From: Candidatus Colwellbacteria bacterium RIFCSPLOWO2_12_FULL_43_11
Lineage (GTDB): Bacteria > Patescibacteriota > Minisyncoccia > UBA6257 > Colwellbacteraceae
Reading direction: 5' to 3'
NCBI GenBank assembly: GCA_001817805.1
Contig: MHJB01000011.1
Span: forward strand, 1-27,011
Length of the DNA stretch: 27,011 nucleotides
Part shown: positions 22,811-27,011 of the stretch, piece after piece
Position numbering within the stretch: the stretch's first letter is position 1
How the letters are laid out: every line of letters begins with the position of its first letter
The notes under the pieces: generated by a model
Databases searched by the model: none
Seen by the model: only the letters and a program-made list of their open reading frames with translations
What the model was told of the DNA's origin: nothing
Program-made: the position numbers and the translations under genes

Positions 22811-22832
22811 TAGTCCGCTCGCATACGGGCTA
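22811..22832 (+). promoter_or_regulatory. hairpin in the rpsB leader
   Basis: TAGTCCG (22811-22817), 8-nt loop, CGGGCTA (22826-22832), 7 bp with one G-T pair. It starts about two bases after the predicted transcription start. S2 leaders in other bacteria are bound by S2 for feedback; this one does not obviously match a known leader. Confidence 0.4.
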
Positions 22833-22853
22833 TTAAATTGCAAGATATAAATA

Positions 22854-23681
22854 ATGACAGAAGCAGAAAAGATATTAACCAGTAGCACGGCTCCCGAAGT
22901 AGTCGTGCCCAACCTAACCCCTGAAGAAGAGGCTGTTTTGAAAACGATGATGGAAGCCGGGCTTTTCTACGGCATGAGCCGGTCCAAAACCAATCCTAAA
23001 ATTAAAGAGTATTTATCTACCACCAAATCCGGCATTGAAATAATCAACCTGATTGAAACGCTTAAATCTCTAAAAGCCGCCTCCCAGATTTTAAAAGACA
23101 AGGTTCGAGCCGGTGGCGTGCCTCTTATCGTAGGGACTACCCCCGCGGTAAAACCAGCCGTCAAAGCCCTAGCTCTTAAATTCGGTTACCCTTCCGTTAC
23201 CGAAAGATGGCTAGGTGGAACTTTGACCAACTTCAAGACTATTTCTTCAAGGGTCCAATATCTTAAAAAGTTGAGAGTCGATAAAGAATCAGGCCGTTTG
23301 GATAAGTATACTAAGAAAGAAAGAGTGAATATCGACAGGGAAATGGAAAAACTGGAAAGGCTTTTTTCCGGTATCGACAATATGGATAAATTGCCTACGG
23401 TTGCCGTCATCTTCGACCTCAAGAATCACGAAACAGCAGCCCAAGAAGCTAAGAAGTCGAAAGTGACGAGTATCGCGATCTCTAACACCAACTGTGACCC
23501 CGATCTGGTGGATTATCCGATTATTTGCAACGACAGGAATATACAGAGTATCAATTTCATAGCTTCTTATTTTGAGGCCGCTATTACTGAAGGCAAAAGA
23601 GAAGCTCTTGCCGATGCCGCCAAAGCCGAAGTAAAAGCAGAGCTCAAAACTGAAGTTAAAAAGGAAGATGACAAAAGCTAG
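22854..23681 (+). CDS. rpsB: 30S ribosomal protein S2 (uS2)
   Basis: 275 aa. Conserved S2 blocks include INLIETLKSLKAA, GTTPAVKPAV, RWLGGTLTNFKTI, the coiled-coil arm (about 130-170), KLPTVAVIFDLKNHETAA, and ISNTNCDPDLVDYPIICND. Two oddities: an N-terminal extension of about 30 residues (EKILTSSTAPEVV...), and the near-universal HFGH motif after MxEAG reads FYGM here. A charged Ala/Lys/Glu tail (about 250-275) follows the core. tsf overlaps its 3' end by 14 nt, in the standard rpsB-tsf order. Confidence 0.95.
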   Translation: MTEAEKILTSSTAPEVVVPNLTPEEEAVLKTMMEAGLFYGMSRSKTNPKIKEYLSTTKSGIEIINLIETLKSLKAASQILKDKVRAGGVPLIVGTTPAVKPAVKALALKFGYPSVTERWLGGTLTNFKTISSRVQYLKKLRVDKESGRLDKYTKKERVNIDREMEKLERLFSGIDNMDKLPTVAVIFDLKNHETAAQEAKKSKVTSIAISNTNCDPDLVDYPIICNDRNIQSINFIASYFEAAITEGKREALADAAKAEVKAELKTEVKKEDDKS

Positions 23682-24114
23682 TGACGTTCAGAAATTAAGA
23701 GAAGTTACCGGAGCCGGAATAATGGATTGTAAGAAAGCTTTGGAAGACACTAAAGGCGACTTTGATAAAGCCACAACTTTAATCAGAGAAAGGGGACTGG
23801 TTAAGGCTGAGACAAAAAAAGAAAGAGCGGCCAATTCTGGTATTATCGAGTCTTATGTCCATAACGATAGAGTTGGGGTTTTGCTCGAGATACACTCAGA
23901 AACGGATTTCGTGGCCAAGTCAGATCCTTTTAGAGCCTTGTCTCACAATATAGCCATGCAAATAGCGGCTATGGATCCGGCTGATGTGGAAACACTCCTG
24001 AAGCAAGAGTTCATTAAAGATAGCAGTAGGAGTATCGAAGAGCTCATCAAAGAAGCTATTTCTAAAGTAGGGGAGAATATTAAAGTAGAAAAGTTTATTA
24101 GATACCAGGTATGA
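23668..24114 (+). CDS. tsf: elongation factor Ts, short form
   Basis: Nucleotide exchange factor for EF-Tu. The 148-aa protein has a UBA-like N-terminal domain with KLREVTGAGIMDCKKAL (about 9-25), the TDFV motif (about 78-81) that disrupts the EF-Tu Mg site, and one core subdomain ending KVEKFIRYQV. E. coli EF-Ts has 283 aa and the short Thermus form about 196, so this is smaller still: the second core subdomain and the C-terminal module are missing. An AAGGA lies just before its ATG, one of the few Shine-Dalgarno-like sites in the window. The stop overlaps the next start (ATGA). Confidence 0.94.
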   Translation: MTKASDVQKLREVTGAGIMDCKKALEDTKGDFDKATTLIRERGLVKAETKKERAANSGIIESYVHNDRVGVLLEIHSETDFVAKSDPFRALSHNIAMQIAAMDPADVETLLKQEFIKDSSRSIEELIKEAISKVGENIKVEKFIRYQV

Positions 24115-24395
24115 TGGCTTACGACTTATTTATTGAGACGAGTCTGATGGTTTCATTGGGAATCATAGTTTATTTGGTAAGTTTGGCTGTCTCAAGAACT
24201 CCGGAACCAAGCGAAGTAAACACATTGGAAGTAAGGAAAAGTACCAGGAGGTTGGGAGCCCTTTTACCCCTGGATGAGATTGATGTAAGGCTGAGAGCCA
24301 TAAAGGACAAAATATTAAGGCGGCTCAAGGTTGTGATTATGAAGTTTGATAACTTCTTAAGCAAGCGGTTGAATAATGGAGAAAAGAAGATATAA
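24111..24395 (+). CDS. small single-span membrane protein of unknown function
   Basis: 94 aa. One hydrophobic segment at about residues 10-28 (SLMVSLGIIVYLVSLAVS), then a basic soluble C-terminal part rich in Arg/Lys (VRKSTRRLGALLPLDEIDVRLRAIKDKILRRLKVVIMKFDNFL) that is probably helical and cytoplasmic. It is coupled to tsf by an ATGA overlap; a second ATG one codon later is equally possible. Family not recognised. The tRNA promoter -10 box covers its stop codon. Confidence 0.75.
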   Translation: MMAYDLFIETSLMVSLGIIVYLVSLAVSRTPEPSEVNTLEVRKSTRRLGALLPLDEIDVRLRAIKDKILRRLKVVIMKFDNFLSKRLNNGEKKI

Positions 24396-24396
24396 T
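24369..24396 (+). promoter_or_regulatory. tRNA-Tyr/Thr/Thr-rpmG-pcm promoter
   Basis: TTGAAT (24369-24374), a 16-nt spacer and a perfect TATAAT (24391-24396), ending the upstream gene. The predicted start is near 24403, 20 nt before tRNA-Tyr. Confidence 0.6.
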
Positions 24397-24422
24397 ACCG
24401 TGGAGCGCAACCTTAAATAACT

Positions 24423-24509
24423 GCGCAGGTGGCAGAGCGGTCAATTGCACCAGACTGTAAATCTGGCGCCCCACGGGCTACGAAGGTTCGAATCCTTCCC
24501 TGCGCACCA
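24423..24509 (+). tRNA. tRNA-Tyr (anticodon GTA)
   Basis: Class II tRNA with a long variable arm: acceptor GCGCAGG/CCTGCGC, anticodon stem CCAGA/TCTGG, loop CTGTAAA (anticodon at 24457-24459), variable arm CGCCCCACGGGCTAC, T arm GAAGG-TTCGAAT-CCTTC. CCA is encoded (24507-24509). A37 makes it a MiaA substrate. Confidence 0.95.
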
Positions 24510-24525
24510 CAGTTCTAGAGCCAAG

Positions 24526-24597
24526 GCCACCTTAGCTCAGCGGCAGAGCAACTCTTTTGTAAAGAGAAGGTCCCCGGTTCAAATCCGGGAGGTGGCT
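24526..24597 (+). tRNA. tRNA-Thr (anticodon TGT)
   Basis: Acceptor GCCACCT/AGGTGGC, D stem GCTC/GAGC, anticodon loop TTTGTAA (anticodon 24558-24560), T arm CCCGG-TTCAAAT-CCGGG. No encoded CCA (T73 is followed by CGC). The pair 27-43 is A-A. Only one base separates it from the next tRNA. Confidence 0.94.
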
Positions 24598-24598
24598 C

Positions 24599-24673
24599 GC
24601 CCAGGTAGCTCAGTGGTAGAGCAACTCCATGGTAAGGAGTAGGTCGGAGGTTCAATCCCTCTTCTGGGCTCCA
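24599..24673 (+). tRNA. tRNA-Thr (anticodon GGT)
   Basis: Acceptor GCCCAGG/TCTGGGC, anticodon stem ACTCC/GGAGT, loop ATGGTAA (anticodon 24631-24633; A at position 32 is unusual), T arm GGAGG-TTCAATC-CCTCT. CCA is encoded (24671-24673). With the preceding tRNA it reads all four Thr codons except by wobble limits. Confidence 0.94.
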
Positions 24674-24699
24674 GAGTCAAAAGCAGATATATAAAAAAT

Positions 24700-24873
24700 A
24701 TGGCACAATCAAAAGTTTCGGATAATTTAATCAGGTTAAAATGCACCGTTTGCAGTCGGATGAATTACTACACTCACAAGAACAAGAAACAGGTGGAGCG
24801 TAAACTGGAATATAAGAAGTTTTGCGACTGGTGCCGCAAACATACACCTCATAAAGAGAACAAGCTTAGGTAA
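24700..24873 (+). CDS. rpmG: 50S ribosomal protein L33 (bL33)
   Basis: 57 aa: MAQSKVSDNLIRLKCTVCSR onward, with zinc-binding cysteine pairs C15/C18 and C42/C45 (CTVC, CDWC) and the L33 pattern YYTHKNKK...KLEYKKFC. A zinc-binding (C+) form. It follows the Tyr/Thr/Thr tRNAs, a placement reminiscent of the tRNA-rpmG-secE-nusG region of other bacteria, but secE-nusG are 18 kb away here. Its stop overlaps the pcm start by one base (TAATG). Confidence 0.94.
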   Translation: MAQSKVSDNLIRLKCTVCSRMNYYTHKNKKQVERKLEYKKFCDWCRKHTPHKENKLR

Positions 24874-25499
24874 TGGAAGACGCTCTCGTCGGAGAACTTA
24901 TAGAGAGCGGCTATCTTAAGACACAAACACTTATTCAAGCCTTCCGGTCTGTAGATCGTTCGTATTTTGTTCCGGCTAGGTTTAAAGAGGAGGCTTACGT
25001 GAACGAACCGCTGCCCATTGGGTATGGACAAACTATTTCCCAGCCTTTAGTTGTGGCTTTTATGTTGGAGCAGTTGTCTCCAAAGCCGGGAGAAAAGATA
25101 CTGGATATCGGTTCCGGAAGCGGCTGGCAAACAGCTCTTTTGGCTTATATTGTGGGAGAGAAAGGCAAAGTCGTAGCTATAGAGAGAATTGGTGAACTTA
25201 TGAAAATTGCCAAAGAAAATATCTCAAAATATAACTTTATAAAGAAGGGTATAGTTGAGCTCATTGAAGGCAATGCTCTGAATGGTTATCCCAAGGAAGC
25301 TCCTTACGACAAAATCATTGCCGCGGCTTCCGGTGGAGAATTGCCTGAAGCTTGGAAAGAACAGCTTAAAGTAGGCGGCATAATCGTGGCCCCCGTAAAG
25401 CACAATATAGTTGTTGTTAAAAAATTTACTGATGAGAAGTTTAAAGAGACCAGTTACCCGGGCTTTAGTTTTGTCCCGCTAATAAAAAGCGAGGATTGA
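24873..25499 (+). CDS. pcm: protein-L-isoaspartate O-methyltransferase
   Basis: Uses S-adenosylmethionine to methylate L-isoaspartyl residues and start their repair in aged proteins. The 208-aa protein has the family opening VDRSYFVPARFKEEAYVNEP and PIGYGQTISQP (the substrate loop), AdoMet motif I ILDIGSGSGWQTALL (about 77-91), a post-I acidic VVAIERI, and YDKIIAAASGGELPEAW, ending GGIIVAPV...FSFVPLI. Length and layout are normal. Translationally coupled to rpmG. The next promoter's -35 box overlaps its stop codon. Confidence 0.95.
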   Translation: MEDALVGELIESGYLKTQTLIQAFRSVDRSYFVPARFKEEAYVNEPLPIGYGQTISQPLVVAFMLEQLSPKPGEKILDIGSGSGWQTALLAYIVGEKGKVVAIERIGELMKIAKENISKYNFIKKGIVELIEGNALNGYPKEAPYDKIIAAASGGELPEAWKEQLKVGGIIVAPVKHNIVVVKKFTDEKFKETSYPGFSFVPLIKSED

Positions 25500-25524
25500 C
25501 AATGTAGGACATCTACTATATTAT
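25496..25524 (+). promoter_or_regulatory. rplJ-rplL promoter
   Basis: Perfect TTGACA (25496-25501) over the pcm stop, a 17-nt spacer and TATTAT (25519-25524). The predicted start is near 25531, five bases before the L10 leader structure. Confidence 0.75.
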
Positions 25525-25535
25525 TAACACAATAT

Positions 25536-25600
25536 CCGCAGACAGCAGGCATCGCTAAAGCGAACTAAGTCCTGCCTAGGGCATCCTATTTTAACTGCGG
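25536..25600 (+). ncRNA. L10-type ribosomal protein leader
   Basis: Outer stem CCGCAG (25536-25541) / CTGCGG (25595-25600) enclosing ACAGCAGGC, a small hairpin (CGCTAAAGCG), ACTAAGTCCTGCCTAGGGC and a short spacer. The CAGCAGGC...CCTGCC(T/G)AGG pattern is that of the bacterial L10 leader, in which the L10(L12)4 complex binds a kink-turn to repress its own operon. After it, GTAACGCGG and a T-rich run (25610-25618) could act as an attenuator, with CCGC at 25536 pairing with GCGG at 25606 as the alternative stem. Confidence 0.75.
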
Positions 25601-25626
25601 GTAACGCGGTTTTTATTTTATAAACA

Positions 25627-26124
25627 ATGGCAAAAACAAAAGAGCAAAAAGGTAAAGTCATAGAAAAGAATAGCGCCGATATAAAAAACGCGACTAATCT
25701 TATTTTTGCCGACTTTGGCGGCACCAAAACAGCTGACATAAGAACCCTTCGTTCTACTTTGAAAGGCCTCGACTCCAGAATGGAAGTTATCAAGAAAAGG
25801 CTTTTGAAGATAATTTTAAAAACCAAAGGCATAGATTTTGACCCGAAACAGTTTGCCGCTCAAGTCGGCACTATTTTTGTAAGGGGTGAAATTTCGGAAG
25901 TAGCTGGTCCGGTTTACAAGTTCTCTAAAGATAAAGAGAAGTTCAAAATGTTAGGTGGTATAGATTTGATTAAAGGGGAGAGTATTGATGGTGAATTCTT
26001 GAAACGGATTGGACAGCTACCGCCGCGCGAAGTTCTATTGGCTCAAGTTTTGGGAGGCATGGTTGCACCGTTAAGGGCATTCATGTGGATTATTCAAGAA
26101 AGGTCGAAGAAAATGAATAGTTAA
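25627..26124 (+). CDS. rplJ: 50S ribosomal protein L10 (uL10)
   Basis: 165 aa. Forms the base of the L7/L12 stalk. The N-terminal rRNA-binding domain is recognisable from MAKTKEQKGKVIEKN, LIFADFGGTKTADI and the TLRSTLKGLDSRMEVIKKRLLK block. The C-terminal helix that binds L12 dimers follows PPREVLLAQVLGGMVAPLRAF. Regulated by the leader just upstream. rplL follows after 20 nt. Confidence 0.95.
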   Translation: MAKTKEQKGKVIEKNSADIKNATNLIFADFGGTKTADIRTLRSTLKGLDSRMEVIKKRLLKIILKTKGIDFDPKQFAAQVGTIFVRGEISEVAGPVYKFSKDKEKFKMLGGIDLIKGESIDGEFLKRIGQLPPREVLLAQVLGGMVAPLRAFMWIIQERSKKMNS

Positions 26125-26144
26125 ATTAAAAATAAAATAAATTT

Positions 26145-26510
26145 ATGAGTAAAGACGAAATGATTTCACAAATAGAAAAAATGACAGTAGTTGAATTAGC
26201 CGATTTGGTTAAGGCTATGGAAGAGAAGTTTGGCATTAGTGCCTCTGCTCCTATGGCCTCTGGTGGTGCTGTCGCAGGTGGGGCCGCCGAAGAAGTTAAA
26301 GACTCTTTTAACGTTGTCTTAAAAGCTTCCGGCGGGCAGAAGATAAGCGTCATTAAGGTTGTTAGAGAAGCGACTGGTTTAGGTTTAGCTGAATCTAAAG
26401 CCTTGGTAGACGGCGCCCCTAAGAATGTTAAAGAAGGCCTAAAGAAAGAAGAGGCCGAAGAACTTAAGGGTAAACTTGAAGCTGCCGGAGCTACAGTTGA
26501 GCTACAGTAG
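26145..26510 (+). CDS. rplL: 50S ribosomal protein L7/L12 (bL12)
   Basis: 121 aa. The N-terminal dimerisation helices (MTVVELADLVKAMEEKFGI) are followed by an Ala/Gly-rich hinge (about 35-52) and the C-terminal factor-binding domain (FNVVLKASGGQKISVIKVVRE, then GLGLAESKALVDGAPK). Ends LEAAGATVELQ. Length is normal. In most bacteria rpoB follows; here a terminator comes 22 nt after the stop. Confidence 0.97.
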   Translation: MSKDEMISQIEKMTVVELADLVKAMEEKFGISASAPMASGGAVAGGAAEEVKDSFNVVLKASGGQKISVIKVVREATGLGLAESKALVDGAPKNVKEGLKKEEAEELKGKLEAAGATVELQ

Positions 26511-26531
26511 ATTTAAATCAGTTACCGAGTG

Positions 26532-26563
26532 AAAAGATGCCCGATTGAAAAGGGCGTCTTTTT
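26532..26563 (+). terminator. rplJ-rplL terminator
   Basis: AAAAGATGCCC (26532-26542) / GGGCGTCTTTT (26552-26562), 11 bp with one T-G pair, leading into T5. Confidence 0.85.
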
Positions 26564-26598
26564 ATTCTAAGTTATATTTATAAGCGCCTTTAGCTCAG

Positions 26599-26615
26599 TA
26601 CGAAAGTTATTCGTA
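26599..26615. repeat. hairpin in the D-loop position of the tRNA remnant
   Basis: TACGAA (26599-26604), AGTTA, TTCGTA (26610-26615): a perfect 6-bp stem, directly followed by the inverted repeat around tRNA-Val. Confidence 0.6.
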
Positions 26616-26705
26616 TCTATCGGTGGGCGCTTAGCTCAGTGGTAGAGCGCTATCTTCACACGATAGAGGCCAGAGGTTCGATACCTCTAGCGCCCACCGA
26701 TAGAT
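26615..26705. repeat. inverted repeat enclosing tRNA-Val
   Basis: ATCTATCGGT (26615-26624) / ACCGATAGAT (26696-26705), 10 bp, continuous with the 7-bp acceptor stem, so the precursor can form a 17-bp helix. Confidence 0.8.
26625..26696 (+). tRNA. tRNA-Val (anticodon CAC)
   Basis: Complete 72-nt cloverleaf: acceptor GGGCGCT/AGCGCCC, D stem GCTC/GAGC, anticodon stem CTATC/GATAG with loop TTCACAC (anticodon 26657-26659), T arm AGAGG-TTCGATA-CCTCT, A73. CCA is not encoded (CCG follows). It reads GTG. Confidence 0.94.
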
Positions 26706-26715
26706 TGGTAGAGCG

Positions 26716-26753
26716 TCCCGCAGTCCTGCCTGCCGGTAGGCAGGACTGCGGGA
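26716..26753. repeat. 38-bp palindrome containing the trmD-type repeat core
   Basis: TCCCGCAGTCCTGCCT (26716-26731) / AGGCAGGACTGCGGGA (26738-26753), a 16-bp perfect stem with a 6-nt centre GCCGGT that can pair further. Its inner 20 bases (26725-26744) match the trmD palindrome at 19 of 20 positions. Confidence 0.9.
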
Positions 26754-26777
26754 AGGCCGGAAGCTTGTCCCGCTGTA

Positions 26778-26828
26778 GTCCTGAGCCCCTCGGTCCTGAG
26801 CTCGGGGTCGAAGGACTTGTCGAAGGAC
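26778..26828. repeat. nested palindromic element, two copies of each arm
   Basis: GTCCTGAGC at 26778-26786 and 26793-26801; GTCGAAGGAC at 26807-26816 and 26819-26828. GTCCT pairs with AGGAC and an inner CCCC with GGGG. The doubling of both arms suggests one unit inserted in or duplicated next to another. Same core as 21998-22025. Confidence 0.75.
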
Positions 26829-26882
26829 GAAGGAGGATTCGATCCTTCAGAGGGCGCACAAAAATAAATAATATTGAAGTTG

Positions 26883-26891
26883 TGATATTAT
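26883..26891 (+). promoter_or_regulatory. extended -10 promoter of the right-edge gene
   Basis: TGA-TATTAT, an extended -10, with no good -35. The predicted start is near 26898, 13 nt before the ATG. Arms GAAGTT (26876-26881) and AACTTC (26898-26903) flank it, which could be an operator. Confidence 0.4.
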
Positions 26892-26910
26892 TAAGTTAAC
26901 TTCATCATTA

Positions 26911-27011
26911 ATGACAATACAGAAGATTTACATTGGCGGCTGGTTCCAACGAACTACACTTCACTTAACTGAAACTTGGGATTTCTTGAAACACGGAAAG
27001 TCTAATTTAGA
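26911..27011 (+). CDS. start of an unrecognised gene, cut by the window edge
   Basis: 33 codons are open from ATG 26911 to the window end without a stop. The peptide begins MTIQKIYIGGWFQRTTLHLT and continues with ETWDFLKHGKSNL: no signal peptide, a beta-strand-like opening, and a GGWFQRTTLHL block that looks conserved, but I cannot assign a family. An extended -10 element lies just upstream, so it appears to be the first gene of its own unit. Confidence 0.6.
   Translation, partial: MTIQKIYIGGWFQRTTLHLTETWDFLKHGKSNL

Larger units (their letters stand above)
26584..26858 (+). pseudogene. tRNA-like remnant interrupted in all three loops
   Basis: Pieces of one cloverleaf can be read across 275 bp: acceptor 5' GCGCCTT (26584-26590), TA, D stem GCTC (26593-26596), AGT; then TGGTAGAGCG (26706-26715) as the D-arm 3' half; anticodon stem TCCCG (26716-26720) / CGGGA (26749-26753); AGGCC; T stem GGAAG (26759-26763), T loop TTCGATC (26838-26844), CTTCA; acceptor 3' AGGGCGC (26851-26857), A73. 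The acceptor halves pair over 7 bp (one G-T). The D loop holds a hairpin plus a whole tRNA-Val, the anticodon loop a long palindrome, and the T arm nested repeats. One extra base and a mismatch near the T stem argue it no longer works. It could also be chance neighbours: tRNA fragments plus repeats. Confidence 0.4.

Noticed and set aside
24688..24700. TATATA before rpmG as another leaderless promoter
   Set aside because: Spacing to the ATG fits, but there is no -35 match at 16-18 nt and the gene lies in a tRNA operon with its own promoter.
25541..25577. GCAGGC...CCTGCC in the rplJ leader as another copy of the trmD-type palindrome
   Set aside because: The spacing and surrounding CAGACAGCAGGC/CCTGCCTAGG pattern fit the L10 leader kink-turn, not the 20-bp palindrome.
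26639..26899. Open frame across tRNA-Val and the repeat cluster, including an LPAGRQ peptide
   Set aside because: It lies over a tRNA and palindromes. The LPAGR peptide is simply the translation of the repeat, as in trmD, and does not indicate a gene.
1..27011. CRISPR array, transposase, integrase, prophage or defence genes
   Set aside because: No regularly spaced direct repeats and no proteins of these families were seen on either strand; the repeats present are short palindromes.

Overview
The window looks like chromosomal core-genome DNA from a small-genome bacterium of the Candidate Phyla Radiation (Patescibacteria), most likely the Parcubacteria side. This is an inference from gene content and gene trimming; no rRNA is present to place it. 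The signs are: many housekeeping genes packed with 1-30 nt gaps or overlaps; proteins that keep their catalytic core but lack accessory domains (PheT without its OB/EMAP domain, ThrS without TGS, an EF-Ts of 148 aa, an SMC of 705 aa without a recognisable hinge); classical ribosomal operons cut apart; almost no Shine-Dalgarno sequences; and palindromic repeats in spacers and even inside a gene. The genetic code is standard (UGA is stop).

Layout. 1-1147 (minus): initiator tRNA followed by a truncated M16 zinc peptidase gene. 1194-4139 (plus): pheS-pheT. 4181-9481 (plus): gyrB-secE-nusG-rplK-tmk-gatB, with a promoter before gyrB. 9495-9910 (plus): a small DUF6941-like gene converging on the minus-strand unit dnaE-thrS-miaA (15716 down to 9866). 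15751-19893 (plus): rnhB, then rpmF-nusB-rnc-smc. 19906-20503: a non-core spacer with two terminators, one small minus-strand gene, an operator-like palindrome, a strong promoter and a structured leader. 20504-21244: secreted L,D-transpeptidase. 21352-24395 (plus): rpsP-khpA, a palindrome-rich spacer where rimM would normally be, trmD, then rpsB-tsf-small membrane protein. 24369-25499: tRNA-Tyr, two tRNA-Thr, rpmG, pcm. 25496-26563: promoter, L10-type leader, rplJ-rplL, terminator. 26584-26858: tRNA-Val sitting inside what looks like a broken second tRNA expanded by palindromic elements. 26911-end: start of an unrecognised gene.

Most genes serve translation (tRNA charging and modification, ribosomal proteins, elongation, rRNA processing), transcription elongation (nusG, nusB), DNA replication and topology (dnaE, gyrB, rnhB, smc), secretion (secE) and the cell wall (L,D-transpeptidase).

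The most notable signals: (a) two families of palindromic repeat, one inserted in frame in trmD and recurring with one base change beside tRNA-Val, the other present in two places with compensating arm changes; (b) the nested tRNA/palindrome composite near the right end; (c) six or seven genes whose promoter -10 box lies so close to the ATG that the mRNA should be leaderless, including two divergent pairs sharing a -35 element; (d) an initiator tRNA lacking the usual D-loop GG, T-loop U55 and anticodon-stem GGG/CCC; (e) a hinge-less mini-SMC. I found no CRISPR array, transposase, prophage or recognisable defence system.
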